A DNA stretch of 64,000 bases from Rosistilla carotiformis (GTDB taxonomy: Bacteria > Planctomycetota > Planctomycetia > Pirellulales > Pirellulaceae). Below the pieces are notes generated by a model. That model did no database searches, was not told the DNA's origin, and saw only the letters and a list, made by a program, of their open reading frames with translations. Positions 42,153-52,151 of the stretch are shown in pieces. Location of the stretch: contig NZ_CP036348.1 of NCBI RefSeq assembly GCF_007753095.1, positions 6,611,411-6,675,410 on the forward strand, given 5' to 3'. Both the position numbers and the translations under genes were made by a program. Numbering within the stretch: the first letter of the stretch is position 1; every line of letters begins with the position of its first letter.

Positions 42153-42169
42153 ACGGCTGCCCCAGCCGT
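42153..42169 (+). terminator. Short hairpin between the sigma factor and glnS
   Basis: ACGGCTG (42153-42159) and CAGCCGT (42163-42169) pair perfectly around CCC. No T-run follows, so it could be a weak pause site or a processing site rather than a terminator. Confidence 0.35.
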
Positions 42170-42229
42170 CATAATCTACCGTTCTGTACTGAAATAACGT
42201 CCTGCTCGACCTGCCTGGAGTGTCCTCTC

Positions 42230-43915
42230 GTGAACGATTCGGCCAACGAACCTGAAGCCCGTCCGCTGAACTTCGTCGAAACCGCGATCCAAGAAGATCT
42301 TGCCGCCGGTCGATTCGCGAACGTGCAGACACGCTTTCCTCCCGAACCCAATGGCTACCTGCACATCGGACACGCCAAGGCGATCTGCCTGAACTTTGGC
42401 TTGGCACAACGGATGGGGGGCAAATGCAACCTCCGCTTCGACGATACCAATCCATCGAAAGAGGAGACCGAATACGTCGACGCGATCATGGACGATGTCC
42501 GCTGGCTGGGCTTCCAGTGGGATGCGCTCTATTACGCCAGCGACTACTTTGAACAGCTGTACGATTGGGCGGAGAAATTGATCGTCGATTCGAAGGCGTA
42601 CGTCTGCGACCTGAGCCCCGAACAAACGCGTGAATACCGCGGCACGATCACCGAAGCAGGTAAACCGAGCCCCAATCGAGACCGTTCGCCCGAAGAGAAC
42701 CTGGAACTGTTCCGCGCCATGCGGGCTGGAAAGTTTCCCGACGGCAGCAAGACGCTGCGTGCCAAAATCGACATGGCCTCCCCCAACCTCAACTTGCGCG
42801 ATCCGGTGATGTATCGGATCTCACGGGCACACCACCATCGCACCGGTGATGCCTGGTGCATCTACCCGATGTACGATTGGGCGCACGGCCAAAGCGATTC
42901 GATCGAAGGGATCTCGTTTTCGATCTGTACGTTGGAATTCGAAAACCACCGCCCCCTGTACGATTGGTTCTGCAAATCGCTGGCAATCCACCATCCGCGG
43001 CAGATCGAATTTGCGCGTTTGAACATGACCTATACGGTGATGAGCAAACGCAAGCTGCTGCAATTGGTCAACGAAGGGCACGTCAGCGGATGGGATGATC
43101 CGCGGATGCCAACGATCTGTGGTCTTCGCCGTCGCGGCTTCACCCCCGAATCGATTCGCGATTTTTGCGACGACATCGGCGTGGCCAAGTTCATTTCGAT
43201 GATCGATACCGGACGGCTGGAAAATGCCCTCCGCAAACATTTGAATAAAGTCGCCCCACGACGCAACGCGGTCCTCGACCCGTTAAAGCTTACGATCACC
43301 AACTGGCCCGAGGGCAAAGTGGAAATGGTCGACGCGGTCAACAATCCCGAAGACGCTAGCGCCGGCACGCGGCAGATTCCGTTCAGCGGGTCGCTGTTCA
43401 TCGAACAGGACGATTTCCAGGAGGAAGCGCCGAAGAAGTTCTTCCGCTTGAAGAAGGGCGGGGCCGTTCGCTTGCGATACGGTTACATCCTCGATTGCCA
43501 CGACGTCGTCAAAGATGACGCTGGCAACGTGATCGAAGTCCTCTGCACCTACGATCCCGAAACCAAAAGCGGTGCCGATACGTCGGGCCGGAAGGTCAAA
43601 GGGACGATCCACTGGGTCAGCGCGCCCCACGCCAAAGAGGTCGAAGTGCGGCAGTACGATCGCCTGTTCAAGGTGGAAAACCCAGAGAAGAACGACGCGG
43701 GCGGATCGTTCCTAGATCATCTGAACGAAGATTCACTGAAGACGTTCATGGTCAAGGTCGAGCCCAGTTTGGCCGAACTAAAGCCGGAAGATCGTGTTCA
43801 ATTTGAACGCAAAGGCTACTTCTGCGTCGACAAAGATTCGACTCCCGAAAAGCCTGTCTTCAATCAGATTGTGGGCCTCCGCGACAGCTGGGCCAAGGAA
43901 AAAGCGAAGGGCTAA
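42230..43915 (+). CDS. glnS: Glutaminyl-tRNA synthetase
   Basis: 561 residues from a GTG with GGAG 9 bases upstream. Class I catalytic motifs: [18 protein letters not shown] (HIGH) and [11 protein letters not shown] (KMSKS-like). GlnRS-specific blocks include [39 protein letters not shown] and [13 protein letters not shown]. The C-terminal anticodon-binding barrels are complete ([20 protein letters not shown]). It charges tRNA-Gln with glutamine, so this organism need not use the Gat transamidation route for Gln. Length is typical of the bacterial enzyme (about 555). Confidence 0.97.
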   Translation: MNDSANEPEARPLNFVETAIQEDLAAGRFANVQTRFPPEPNGYLHIGHAKAICLNFGLAQRMGGKCNLRFDDTNPSKEETEYVDAIMDDVRWLGFQWDALYYASDYFEQLYDWAEKLIVDSKAYVCDLSPEQTREYRGTITEAGKPSPNRDRSPEENLELFRAMRAGKFPDGSKTLRAKIDMASPNLNLRDPVMYRISRAHHHRTGDAWCIYPMYDWAHGQSDSIEGISFSICTLEFENHRPLYDWFCKSLAIHHPRQIEFARLNMTYTVMSKRKLLQLVNEGHVSGWDDPRMPTICGLRRRGFTPESIRDFCDDIGVAKFISMIDTGRLENALRKHLNKVAPRRNAVLDPLKLTITNWPEGKVEMVDAVNNPEDASAGTRQIPFSGSLFIEQDDFQEEAPKKFFRLKKGGAVRLRYGYILDCHDVVKDDAGNVIEVLCTYDPETKSGADTSGRKVKGTIHWVSAPHAKEVEVRQYDRLFKVENPEKNDAGGSFLDHLNEDSLKTFMVKVEPSLAELKPEDRVQFERKGYFCVDKDSTPEKPVFNQIVGLRDSWAKEKAKG

Positions 43916-44172
43916 TCGGGAGCTCGATCGGCCCCGCTCTGGAGCCGACCTTCAGCCGAATACGCTCGCGACCTCTCTTCGAGCGGCGGAGGCCTTGCGC
44001 CAATCGGGACAACCGCGGATCCGCATCGCGCCCGTGTGCTAGCACGCGAGCGCGTTGCACTGCAAGTTTGCGACAACTTTAACGAATCGGTCTATCGATA
44101 GCAGAATAGATTTGATAGGTAGGTATCTCAGTCGCAACATCGGCGCATTGTTTGTGAAAGGATTCGAGAACA

Positions 44173-46557
44173 ATGAAACGGCTCGGTACCCGTTTGGGCA
44201 TGTTGGTCGGCGTGGTTGGTCTAGCTGTAATGGCGATCACGCAGGCTCAAAAAGATTATTCCTCGACTAGCTCGCTAGAGTTCGTCGATCTCAAAAACCA
44301 ACTGGCTCCGCCACGCCCCATCGGTGGCGACGGGTTCGAGGGTAGTGCGTGGCCTGCGCCGCCGGATACGCAAATCGTTCGTGGCAGCGACAGCGGGGTC
44401 GCGCCGATTGCGACCAGCGTCAACGCGCCTCCGACGATCCAGCTGGCCTCGCATCAGGAGCCGATCGATGGTGGGGCAGTCAGTGCGCCCCCCAGCTTCT
44501 CGATGCCGGTGATCCAGGACAGCAGTGCGTCGACAGAATTCAACGCCCCCGCTTCGCCAAGTTTCGACTTGCCCGAAACGCTGCCGACCGATTCCAACGA
44601 TTCGCAGATCGGCACTGGAGTCGCTAACGCTCCCGCTCCGCTCCCCGCGTTCTCGGCTCCCAACGCCAACCTTGCGATTACCGCTCCGGCAACACCATCG
44701 GACGCCTCCCAGCCTCAAACGATCCAGATGCCCGATTCGGCATTCGAAGGCGTTGGTGAAGGCACGCCCGCAGAGGAACCCGTGGCCGCCGCACCAGCCC
44801 CCGCAGCCGCACCGGCTCCGCTAGCTAGCGACCAATCGATCATGACTCAACGTGGCGTGGGAATTCAAAGCGGGCCATTGGTCGACATGCCCGAAGACTA
44901 CCGCAGCGAAGCGAGCCCCGCACCGCGAGCCGCCAACCCGACGCTGACCTCGCCCGGTTTCAACCTGCCTAGCGATTCAGCTCCCACCGCCCCCTCGCCG
45001 CTTCGCGCCGCTCCCTCGGAAACGTATTCCGACCAACCAGCCGCGGCGCCCGCGATCCCACGCGAAGCGATCGCAACGCCACCGCCCGCCCCGCGTGCAG
45101 CCCCAGCTCCGATGGCCGCTCGCAACGTGCAACCGATGAACCGAGCCGTTGATCCAAGTAGCATCCTGGCTCAACCGGGCAGCCGCCTGCTCGAAGGTGC
45201 ACAGGCCCCAAGCGTCACGATCCACAAACGTGCCCCCGAAGAGATCAACGTCGGAAAACAAGCCACGCTCGCCATCCAGATCCGGAACACCGGCGTGACG
45301 GACGCGTTGAACGTGGTCGTCACCGATGCGATTCCCGAAGGAATGGAATTGATCGAAGCGTCCCCCGAACCACAGATCCAAGGCAGCCTGATGACTTGGG
45401 AATTCGGTGACCTGGAACCGGCTGGAGAGCGCACCATCACTCTGCAAATGATGCCCGTTGCCGAAGGTGAACTCGGCAGCGTGGCGCGCTTGAGCTTCGA
45501 AGCGGCCGCCAGCGTGCGAACGCTCAGCACGCGTCCCGAACTGAAGATCGTCCAACGCGCTTCGGAGCAGGTCCTGATTGGACAGCAGGTTGAAATCGAA
45601 ATCGAAGTTTCCAATCCCGGCACCGGCACCGCTTACGGCGTCGTGTTGCAGGAAGACGTTCCCGACGGCCTGGAACATCCCAAAGGCAAACAACTGGACA
45701 ACCTGTTGGGAGACATCCAACCGGGGCAAGTCCGCCGTCAACGGCTGATCCTCAAAGCGGCCAAGCCAGGCGTCGCGAACAACTTCATCCAATTGATCTC
45801 CGAAGATCAAGTGGTCGCCAAAAACGCACTGCCGATCGAAGTCATCTCGCCAGAACTGGCGATTAAGATGGACGGACCTACCCGCCGCTTCCTGGAACGC
45901 CAAGCGAAGTACATGTTGCAGATCGCTAACAACGGATCCGCATCAGCGACCAATGTCGACGTGGTGGCCTACCTGGATCGCGGCCTGTCGTTTGTCAGCA
46001 CCGAATACAAAGGTCAATACGATGCCACCCGGCACGCGGTATTCTGGAGCCTTGCCGAACTGCCGGTCGGTGAAGCGGGTGAAGTGCCGTTGGTCTTGCT
46101 GCCGATCGAAGCGGGAGAACAATTGGTCCGCCTCGAAGCCCAAGCCGACCTGGGAATTCAAGCCCGCAATGAAAAACCGATCACCGTCGAAACCTTGGCT
46201 GAGATCACGTTCAGCGTGAACGATGATCACGACCCGATCGAAACGGGAACACAAACCACGTATGCGATCCGGATCACCAACTCCGGATCCCGCGAAGACA
46301 CCAATGTTCAATTGCAACTGGCGCTTCCGCCGGGCATGGAATTTGTGCGTGCCGACCAGCAGGCTCAGGTCGATGGCCGAGGTATCGTTTCGTTCGCGCC
46401 GCTGCAACGCATGACGGCTCAGGATGAACACACCTTCCACGTGACGGTGAAAGGTATCGCGACAGGAACTCACGTACTGAAAGCGATTCTGACTAGCGAT
46501 CAGTCGAACGTGCCGGTGACAAAAGAAGAGAGCACGATGGTCTACGCCGACGAATAG
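44173..46557 (+). CDS. DUF11/CARDB-type secreted repeat protein
   Basis: 794 residues, with AAAGGA 10 bases before the ATG. A signal or anchor segment at about 5-25 (LGMLVGVVGLAVMAITQA) is followed by about 300 disordered Pro/Ala/Ser residues. From about 345 there are four to five Ig-like DUF11/CARDB repeats: INVGKQATLAIQIRNTGVTD, VLIGQQVEIEIEVSNPGTGT, FLERQAKYMLQIANNGSASA and IETGTQTTYAIRITNSGSRE, each with NxGxxxxxNV and a following LPxGM/L motif. It probably spans or coats the cell wall. A strong terminator follows at 46622-46676. Confidence 0.88.
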   Translation: MKRLGTRLGMLVGVVGLAVMAITQAQKDYSSTSSLEFVDLKNQLAPPRPIGGDGFEGSAWPAPPDTQIVRGSDSGVAPIATSVNAPPTIQLASHQEPIDGGAVSAPPSFSMPVIQDSSASTEFNAPASPSFDLPETLPTDSNDSQIGTGVANAPAPLPAFSAPNANLAITAPATPSDASQPQTIQMPDSAFEGVGEGTPAEEPVAAAPAPAAAPAPLASDQSIMTQRGVGIQSGPLVDMPEDYRSEASPAPRAANPTLTSPGFNLPSDSAPTAPSPLRAAPSETYSDQPAAAPAIPREAIATPPPAPRAAPAPMAARNVQPMNRAVDPSSILAQPGSRLLEGAQAPSVTIHKRAPEEINVGKQATLAIQIRNTGVTDALNVVVTDAIPEGMELIEASPEPQIQGSLMTWEFGDLEPAGERTITLQMMPVAEGELGSVARLSFEAAASVRTLSTRPELKIVQRASEQVLIGQQVEIEIEVSNPGTGTAYGVVLQEDVPDGLEHPKGKQLDNLLGDIQPGQVRRQRLILKAAKPGVANNFIQLISEDQVVAKNALPIEVISPELAIKMDGPTRRFLERQAKYMLQIANNGSASATNVDVVAYLDRGLSFVSTEYKGQYDATRHAVFWSLAELPVGEAGEVPLVLLPIEAGEQLVRLEAQADLGIQARNEKPITVETLAEITFSVNDDHDPIETGTQTTYAIRITNSGSREDTNVQLQLALPPGMEFVRADQQAQVDGRGIVSFAPLQRMTAQDEHTFHVTVKGIATGTHVLKAILTSDQSNVPVTKEESTMVYADE

Positions 46558-46621
46558 ACCCATCGCGGCGTTTTGTTGGATGCAATCGCTAGACAAGACA
46601 GCGATTACATTTGAGAACGAT

Positions 46622-46676
46622 GCGTCATGCGATAAGCGCAGCACGGGGCCTGCGCTTATTGTGTGACGCTTTTTTT
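46622..46676 (+). terminator. Strong intrinsic terminator
   Basis: Outer stem GCGTCA (46622-46627) with TGACGC (46664-46669), a symmetrical 4x4 internal loop, then a perfect 10-bp stem ATAAGCGCAG (46632-46641) with CTGCGCTTAT (46650-46659), and an 8-base loop. Seven T follow at once (46670-46676). It closes the DUF11 gene and separates it from the oppositely oriented PadR gene. Confidence 0.9.
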
Positions 46677-46693
46677 ACGTCGCAACGTTGCTG

Positions 46694-47065
46694 TTAGGCT
46701 TGGACGACGCGATTAACGGCGGCCGAGACGATGTCCCAGTTGGCGATTTCAGCGATCAATGCATCGCTACCGGTTTGCGTCAAATGATAGAACTTTGCGC
46801 GTCGATTCGATTCGCTTTGACGCCACTCACTAGTCAACAACCCCTCTTTTTCGAGCCGGTGCAAAGCGGGGTAAAGCGAACCTTCTTCAAGCTTCAACAC
46901 GTCGCCCGATTCGGCTTCGATCTGTTTCATGATTCCATAACCATGCGTTGGCGAATCTCTAACAACACGCATGATCAACATGTTCAAAGTACCACGCAAA
47001 ACGCGGCTGTTCGATTGGGGATTATTGTCTGACAACGGAATGTCCTCATTGCGTTTGATGTCCAT
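46694..47065 (-). CDS. PadR-family transcriptional regulator
   Basis: 123 residues. The PadR winged helix is clear: LRGTLNMLIMRVVRDSPTHG, YGIMKQIEAESGDVLKLEEG, SLYPALHRLEKEGLLTSEWR, then NRRAKFYHLTQTGSDAL. PadR proteins are dimeric repressors, often of their own gene and a neighbouring membrane-protein gene. Here the divergent neighbour is a DUF5658 membrane protein, 377 bases away. The short C-terminus places it in the small (s1/s2-like) PadR group. Confidence 0.94.
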   Translation of the reverse strand: MDIKRNEDIPLSDNNPQSNSRVLRGTLNMLIMRVVRDSPTHGYGIMKQIEAESGDVLKLEEGSLYPALHRLEKEGLLTSEWRQSESNRRAKFYHLTQTGSDALIAEIANWDIVSAAVNRVVQA

Positions 47066-47442
47066 CGAAAACGTACCAACGTTCGTGCGCGCGTCGACTT
47101 TATCAGTTCGTCTCGATTGAACTTGTTACTTAAAATGGTGGCCGAAAGTTCAAGCTAGGTGCCCCGGAATACTAGGCATCAAATTGGCTAAGTCAATCTA
47201 TTACCTAGTTTCCATTTATCAGCGACTGTTATTGATAGTGCGTAAACACGAACTGCGATAGTCGCCAAAGAGGCATCTTTAAACCGCCAAAAGGGTGGCT
47301 CCCGAGCTTGGCATCCTGTAGCTCTCGGAGGCATAGGATATCGTATTGTAGGAGCGTGTCGAATCCGAAATTGGAAACTATAATTAGATTTCAATTTCGA
47401 TAGTGCTGTTCTGTATAGTTGTGAAGTGAGGAGACCGCGGGC
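47066..47442. other. AT-rich divergent region between the PadR gene and the DUF5658 gene
   Basis: 377 bases that look poorer in GC than their surroundings. It should carry both promoters and any PadR operator. I see the partly repeated element CTAGGTGC, ACTAGGC, CCTAGTTT between about 47153 and 47211, but no clean PadR-type dyad. No gene is seen. Confidence 0.45.
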
Positions 47443-48078
47443 GTGGAAGCTATCAAACAAGCTTGCCAAATTTTGGGAGTTCCCGAAACGGCGTCACTCG
47501 CAACCATTGAAGCTGCGTTTCTCAAGAAACAAGAAGAATATCGCGCCGACCCGGGCAGCGATCCGTGGGACTTCCAAGACGTTCAGCAAGCTTTCCGAAC
47601 GCTCCGCGAATCGCACCGCAAAGGAGTGCACACCAGAACAGGTACTTCAAAAACGCGCGCGGCAAAAGAGGTGTCACCTCCAGCGCCGGTGCCCCTACCT
47701 AAACAGAAGATCACCAACTCCAAGCCGGTGGAAATGCCCAAGCATCTGGTTTGGCAAACATTCTTTCGCGAACTGCCGCTGCAAAATGAAACATCCGTTT
47801 TCGTTCTGGTGAACGTTTTGGATATTTTTATGACATGGGGACTTTTGAAAGTTGGCGGGATCGAAACAAACCCGATCGCCAATTATTTTTTGCAACGATG
47901 GGGCTTTGACGGCATGATTGCGTTGAAGATGCTTTCGGTCGCCTTTGTCGTGGTCTTGGTTCAACAGATTGCCACCCGCGATCTCACCAAAGCCAAGCGT
48001 TTATTGATCGCGGGCACCGCAATCGTGTTTACCGTCGTTGTCTACAGTGGCGTGCTGTTGTCACGTACCATGCGTTGA
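47443..48078 (+). CDS. DUF5658 membrane protein with J-domain-like N-terminus
   Basis: 211 residues from a GTG. Residues 1 to about 60 resemble a degenerate DnaJ/terminal-organelle helix bundle (ACQILGVPETASLATIEAAF; FQDVQQAFRTLRE) without the HPD motif. Residues about 100-211 have three to four membrane helices and the DUF5658 signature NVLDIFMTWGLLKVGGIETN, then PIANYFLQRWG. The function is unknown. Its last 18 bases overlap the end of the convergent DUF971 gene. Confidence 0.8.
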   Translation: MEAIKQACQILGVPETASLATIEAAFLKKQEEYRADPGSDPWDFQDVQQAFRTLRESHRKGVHTRTGTSKTRAAKEVSPPAPVPLPKQKITNSKPVEMPKHLVWQTFFRELPLQNETSVFVLVNVLDIFMTWGLLKVGGIETNPIANYFLQRWGFDGMIALKMLSVAFVVVLVQQIATRDLTKAKRLLIAGTAIVFTVVVYSGVLLSRTMR

Positions 48079-48447
48079 TTCTCCAGGCGCTCCGCCCTGC
48101 GTTCCTGTCGGCAGCGCACGTAAGAAATCCAACGTGAACAGCCCCGAATCGTGGCCGTCGCTGAACGCGATGTTGTAGGCGTAATTGCCCACCGGCCGCA
48201 TTCCCAAAACGGCCATCGGTCGGGTTTCCTGAGCTGAGAGCACTGGCAAGCCCATCGGCTTGCGAGGGGCCGGAGCCTGATCACTATCGACCTCTTCGGG
48301 CTCCGCGGCGCGGCGTTTCTCGCGACACGTTGCACAGGGACAGGCGTCGCGCAATTGGCGCGCGGTGAATTCGGTCACCAAATTGTCGGACCATGTGATC
48401 CGTAGCCCTCGCGCGGTGCGGGCGATATCGGTCGGCAAGACGCTCAT
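48061..48447 (-). CDS. DUF971 (GBBH-like N-terminal domain) protein
   Basis: 128 residues. The domain spans about 8-110: [20 protein letters not shown], then [12 protein letters not shown], and [29 protein letters not shown]971 domains occur alone or beside Fe-S carriers and may take part in iron-sulfur or metal handling (inference). Its start overlaps the stop of the prepilin-peptidase-like gene by 4 bases (ATGA), so the two are translationally coupled. It is the last gene of the hemX-hemA string. Confidence 0.88.
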   Translation of the reverse strand: MSVLPTDIARTARGLRITWSDNLVTEFTARQLRDACPCATCREKRRAAEPEEVDSDQAPAPRKPMGLPVLSAQETRPMAVLGMRPVGNYAYNIAFSDGHDSGLFTLDFLRALPTGTQGGAPGESTHGT

Positions 48448-49715
48448 AGGGAAGTCCTTTCATTGTCAGCCGATTCCATATCCGGTTCGGAATCGGCAGC
48501 GATATCACAGGCTCCCTCGGCAAGGAGCACTTCGGCAGGCGGTTCGACGACAACCGTCCGCAGGCCAGCTGACAGCACCAAAACCGCTGCTAACCAAGCC
48601 AGGATGACACCTGGGGAATGATCGACAGCGGGCCACAACGACCACTGGGCCAGCGGTCGCCAGAAGGCCAGATGGAGCGCCATCACAGCGGGGATCAATG
48701 CCATCAACCATTCGTATCCGTTGCGTGATGGAAACGCGTTGCGGAACAGGATTGCTGCGACGATCGACACGGCACAGATTGCGATCAGCGCGTGCCACCC
48801 CAGGACGATTCCCGGCAGTGTCAGCATGCAGATCAGATCGATCAACCGCGCCGTATCCTTGCCCAACGGATCCAGCTTGGGATCGGCCCCCGGACAGACA
48901 TAACGGGCCATCATCCGCGCCAACACACACGCTGCCGCCACCGCAGTGACCAGATAAAACAATGCGACCAGATGGCTGCCGTTGTCCCAACCCGGCTCGG
49001 TTCGCAATTGCCAGGGAACCTGTTGCAGCGGCGGCCAGGCGAGCATCGGCACGATCGCCAGCGTCAAGAAGAACTGCACCAACCTTGCTGGCAATCGAAA
49101 GCCGTCGACGCGGACCAATGCAAAGGCCCACGCGCCGGTTAAGATCGCAATATGGTAGATGTTGATCGCAATAATTTCTGTGGTGATGTGAGGCATCCGC
49201 AACGGCCCGTGCCCCTGACCGCGAGCGCCGCTAAACGGCAGGTTCTCGCCACCGCTGTACAGCCCCAACACTCCGACCAGCATGATCGAGATCCCAACCA
49301 ATGCTTCGACGATCGGATACCGAGCGGCGATCGGCAACCGGCACGCGCGACAGCGGCCGCGAAGATTTAACCAACCGAAGACGGGAACATTGTCGTAGGC
49401 TCGGATGGGGACGGCGCAAAACGGGCAGGCCGAAAATCCGTTGATCGACCGGCCGCGTGGCATCCGCCATGCGACGACGTTCAGAAAACTGCCGATCGAT
49501 GAACCGAACCAGAAAAACCAAGCGACGACAAACAGATCCAACAAACAGGGAACGATGAGATCGCTGGCGTGGTCGTGTCGATGGTCATGCAGACCGACAG
49601 AGGCCAATACATACAGCACCGCAGCGACTGCCAATCCACCGACCACACCGATCAATGGCCAATTCGGGTGCCAACGACGGCTGCGATTTCGAGGCATCAC
49701 GCTTGGATCACTCAT
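48444..49715 (-). CDS. Prepilin-peptidase-like membrane protein with degenerate protease domain
   Basis: 423 residues, about nine membrane helices. The N-terminal PilD methylase region is intact: [20 protein letters not shown], paired cysteines CPFC (97, 100) and CRAC (122, 125), and [11 protein letters not shown]. In the A24 part the first Asp may be Asp204 (VRVDGFRLP). The GxGD motif is not present; the matching place reads [14 protein letters not shown]. It is longer than ordinary PilD (about 260-290). It may be an inactive or altered peptidase or a methylase only. It overlaps hemA by 8 bases and the DUF971 gene by 4. Confidence 0.82.
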   Translation of the reverse strand: MSDPSVMPRNRSRRWHPNWPLIGVVGGLAVAAVLYVLASVGLHDHRHDHASDLIVPCLLDLFVVAWFFWFGSSIGSFLNVVAWRMPRGRSINGFSACPFCAVPIRAYDNVPVFGWLNLRGRCRACRLPIAARYPIVEALVGISIMLVGVLGLYSGGENLPFSGARGQGHGPLRMPHITTEIIAINIYHIAILTGAWAFALVRVDGFRLPARLVQFFLTLAIVPMLAWPPLQQVPWQLRTEPGWDNGSHLVALFYLVTAVAAACVLARMMARYVCPGADPKLDPLGKDTARLIDLICMLTLPGIVLGWHALIAICAVSIVAAILFRNAFPSRNGYEWLMALIPAVMALHLAFWRPLAQWSLWPAVDHSPGVILAWLAAVLVLSAGLRTVVVEPPAEVLLAEGACDIAADSEPDMESADNERTSL

Positions 49716-50988
49716 CGTTCAATTGAAACAGTTTCCGCAGGGCATCCAACAAACCGTGGTTGCCGCCGCTGGCAACGTCGTCTTTCAGCGAAGCCATCGG
49801 TGGATGCAGCATTTTGTTGACCAGACGATCAAACGACTGGGTGACTTCGCGTCGGATCTCGTCGCTGGCACCGGCAGATTCTAGCCGCCCGATCAATCTT
49901 GCCAACTCATCCTGTTTGACTTGTTCGGTTTGTTCGCGCAAACGTTTGATCACCGGACCGGTCGCGCGATGGTGAAGCGCCGTGACAAACTCGCGGGTCT
50001 CATCTTCGATGATCCGCTTGGCTTTGGGCCACTCCTTTTCACGCTCCCGTTGGTTTCGATGACAGGCGGCTTGCAGGTCGTCGACCGAATACAGGTAGAC
50101 GCCCGAAAATTCACCGATCTTGGGATCGAAGTCGCGGGGGACGGCCAAGTCGAGGATCAACAGCATCCGCCCGTAGCGAGCTTGATGGATCGCGCCAAAA
50201 CGCTGCACGTCCATGATCGGTTCGGTCGCCGCGGTGGTGCTGACGACCAGATCGGCATCGGCCAGCAGAGAATGCATCTCTTCCCAATCCGCACTGCGAG
50301 CCCCCAGTTCGGCCGCCGCTTCATCGGCTCGCTGGCGATGACGGTTGATCAACCGCACGTCGCGCGCTCCTTTGTCGCGAAGGTACTGCAGCGTTTCCCG
50401 CCCCATTTCCCCCGCGCCGATCAGGACGATTCGCTTGTCGTCCATCCGCTCGAAAAATTCGACAGCGATCTCGCCGACCGCCACGCTGGGAATGCTGACG
50501 CGCTTCTTATGGATCGCGGTCTCGCTGGCGACGCGTTTGGCGACGCGGCTGGCGGTCTGGAAGATCGAATGCGTCAACGGCCCGGCCGATCCCTGCGTGC
50601 AGGCCAGTTCGTAGGCCTGTTTCACTTGAGCCAAGATCTGGGGTTCGCCGACGACCATGCTGTCCAAACTGGCGGCGACGGTGAACAAGTGCTCGATCGC
50701 TTCGTTGCCGTTGCGACAGATCAAATGTTCCATCAATTGGTCCTGAGTCAATCCGCGCTGGCCGGCCAAGAAGTCGACAAACTGAGCCTGCTCGACCCCG
50801 CTGTCGTCATCGGTCGCGGTGTAGAACTCGACCCGATTGCAGGTGCTCAACAGCACCGCTTCGGTCTTGGGAAACCGGTCGCGGAACGCATCCAATGCAA
50901 GCTGTGCCTGATCTCCCGTGAAGGACAACCGCTCGCGAAATTCGACGTTGGCTTGATGGTGGCTGCAGCCAATCATTTGGAGCTTCAT
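49708..50988 (-). CDS. hemA: Glutamyl-tRNA reductase
   Basis: 426 residues. Catalytic cysteine Cys50 in [30 protein letters not shown] at the start; substrate loop [21 protein letters not shown] domain with [18 protein letters not shown]-terminal dimerisation helix covers about 320-410. It reduces Glu-tRNA to glutamate-1-semialdehyde, the first step of C5 heme synthesis. Its ATG overlaps the hemX-like stop by 4 bases; the order hemX-hemA is common in many bacteria. Later heme steps in this window are the HemD-HemE fusion at 15489. Confidence 0.96.
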   Translation of the reverse strand: MKLQMIGCSHHQANVEFRERLSFTGDQAQLALDAFRDRFPKTEAVLLSTCNRVEFYTATDDDSGVEQAQFVDFLAGQRGLTQDQLMEHLICRNGNEAIEHLFTVAASLDSMVVGEPQILAQVKQAYELACTQGSAGPLTHSIFQTASRVAKRVASETAIHKKRVSIPSVAVGEIAVEFFERMDDKRIVLIGAGEMGRETLQYLRDKGARDVRLINRHRQRADEAAAELGARSADWEEMHSLLADADLVVSTTAATEPIMDVQRFGAIHQARYGRMLLILDLAVPRDFDPKIGEFSGVYLYSVDDLQAACHRNQREREKEWPKAKRIIEDETREFVTALHHRATGPVIKRLREQTEQVKQDELARLIGRLESAGASDEIRREVTQSFDRLVNKMLHPPMASLKDDVASGGNHGLLDALRKLFQLNDE

Positions 50989-51899
50989 ACTTCAGCCCCC
51001 TTCGCGAACGCGACGCTCAGCGACGTGGTTTGTTCGGTCACCTGCGCCTTACCCGCCGGCGGTTCTCCCGTCCCACCATGGTTCGACGTAAACAGTCCCG
51101 CCATCGCGAGGACCAAGAATCCGAAACTGGCCAGCGTCAGGTAGGCGATCTTGCGACCGCGGCGAGCCGGTTTGTAGAACGCCTCGAAGAGGGTTGCGAT
51201 CACCAACCAAGCGAACAGCACGCAAGAGAGGGCGATCCCGCGGTTGGTCCAGACGATCTCGCCGCTGCGATTCAAATGCATCGCGATCCCGGCAAACAAG
51301 CCGACCGCCATTAGGCAGGTACTGGTCAGCAGACAGACGCGGTTGACCGTTTGCAACCACTCCAGGCTCGGCAATCGCATCCCCGCCGACGACAACCGCT
51401 TGTGCTTCAAACGATACGAATGGACCAGATAGACGACACCGGCGACAAAGCCCAGCAAAACCGCGACGGTCACCAACAGCATCGAACCGGCGTGCATGTT
51501 CAACCAAAAACCTGTCGCTTCGTCGCGTGAAAAGGGAGCGGAATTGCGGAGCACGCCAGCCAATCCGATCAGGCTTAGAACCAGTGGCAACAGGAAGTAT
51601 CCGAGCGTCGAATCGGGCCGACGCAGCAGCAGGATCGCGTAACAGATCGCCACGCCCAGCGCCAGCAACAGCGTCCAGTCGTACCAACTGGCCAACAGCC
51701 CCACTCCGCGACCGTCCATCTGTTGGCGAGCGCTCATCGTCAGGTAGGCGACGTGCGTATAAAGCCCCGCCGCCGTGAATCCGATCACACCGGCCATCCG
51801 TCCGGGCAGTCGGAACATGCCGCGCGTGATCTCCAGCAGCAGCGCCACGATATAGCTGCCGACAAAACAGGTGACGGTGATCTGGGAAAGGTGTTGCAT
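50985..51899 (-). CDS. HemX/CcsA-like cytochrome c assembly membrane protein
   Basis: 304 residues from the ATG at 51899 (MQHLSQITVTCFVGSYIVAL); upstream in-frame starts add a non-hydrophobic leader. About eight membrane helices. The second half has the CcsA/ResC-like pattern GFWLNMHAGSMLLVTVAVLL and IALSCVLFAWLVIATLFEAF, with a His in the membrane (MHAGS). HemX proteins next to hemA regulate or organise early heme synthesis; CcsA handles heme for cytochrome c. The lack of a full WGxxWxWD motif favours HemX. It is coupled to hemA by a 4-base overlap. Confidence 0.85.
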   Translation of the reverse strand: MQHLSQITVTCFVGSYIVALLLEITRGMFRLPGRMAGVIGFTAAGLYTHVAYLTMSARQQMDGRGVGLLASWYDWTLLLALGVAICYAILLLRRPDSTLGYFLLPLVLSLIGLAGVLRNSAPFSRDEATGFWLNMHAGSMLLVTVAVLLGFVAGVVYLVHSYRLKHKRLSSAGMRLPSLEWLQTVNRVCLLTSTCLMAVGLFAGIAMHLNRSGEIVWTNRGIALSCVLFAWLVIATLFEAFYKPARRGRKIAYLTLASFGFLVLAMAGLFTSNHGGTGEPPAGKAQVTEQTTSLSVAFAKGAEV

Positions 51900-52151
51900 G
51901 GAGGTTTGTCGAGTAACGTCGTTGCGGACCGCGAAATCGAATCGAGCAATCCTGAGCACGTTGGCAGGCAGGCCTTCGGAAAACAACGAAGGTTACCGTA
52001 ATCATAGCATCCGGCTAAAGAATCGTCGCACCGGGGTGCGATTGCAGCGGATGCAGCGCTTGCGACAACCGCCGCACAACCGCCATAAAACGATCGAACG
52101 CGAAGAAATTCCCAGCGACGGCATAGCGCGGCCGCGCAGTCGTTTGCTGGA

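Noticed and set aside
49921-51144. 407-codon plus-strand frame opposite hemA
   Set aside because: The minus strand encodes an intact HemA with catalytic Cys. The antisense product has no recognisable features.
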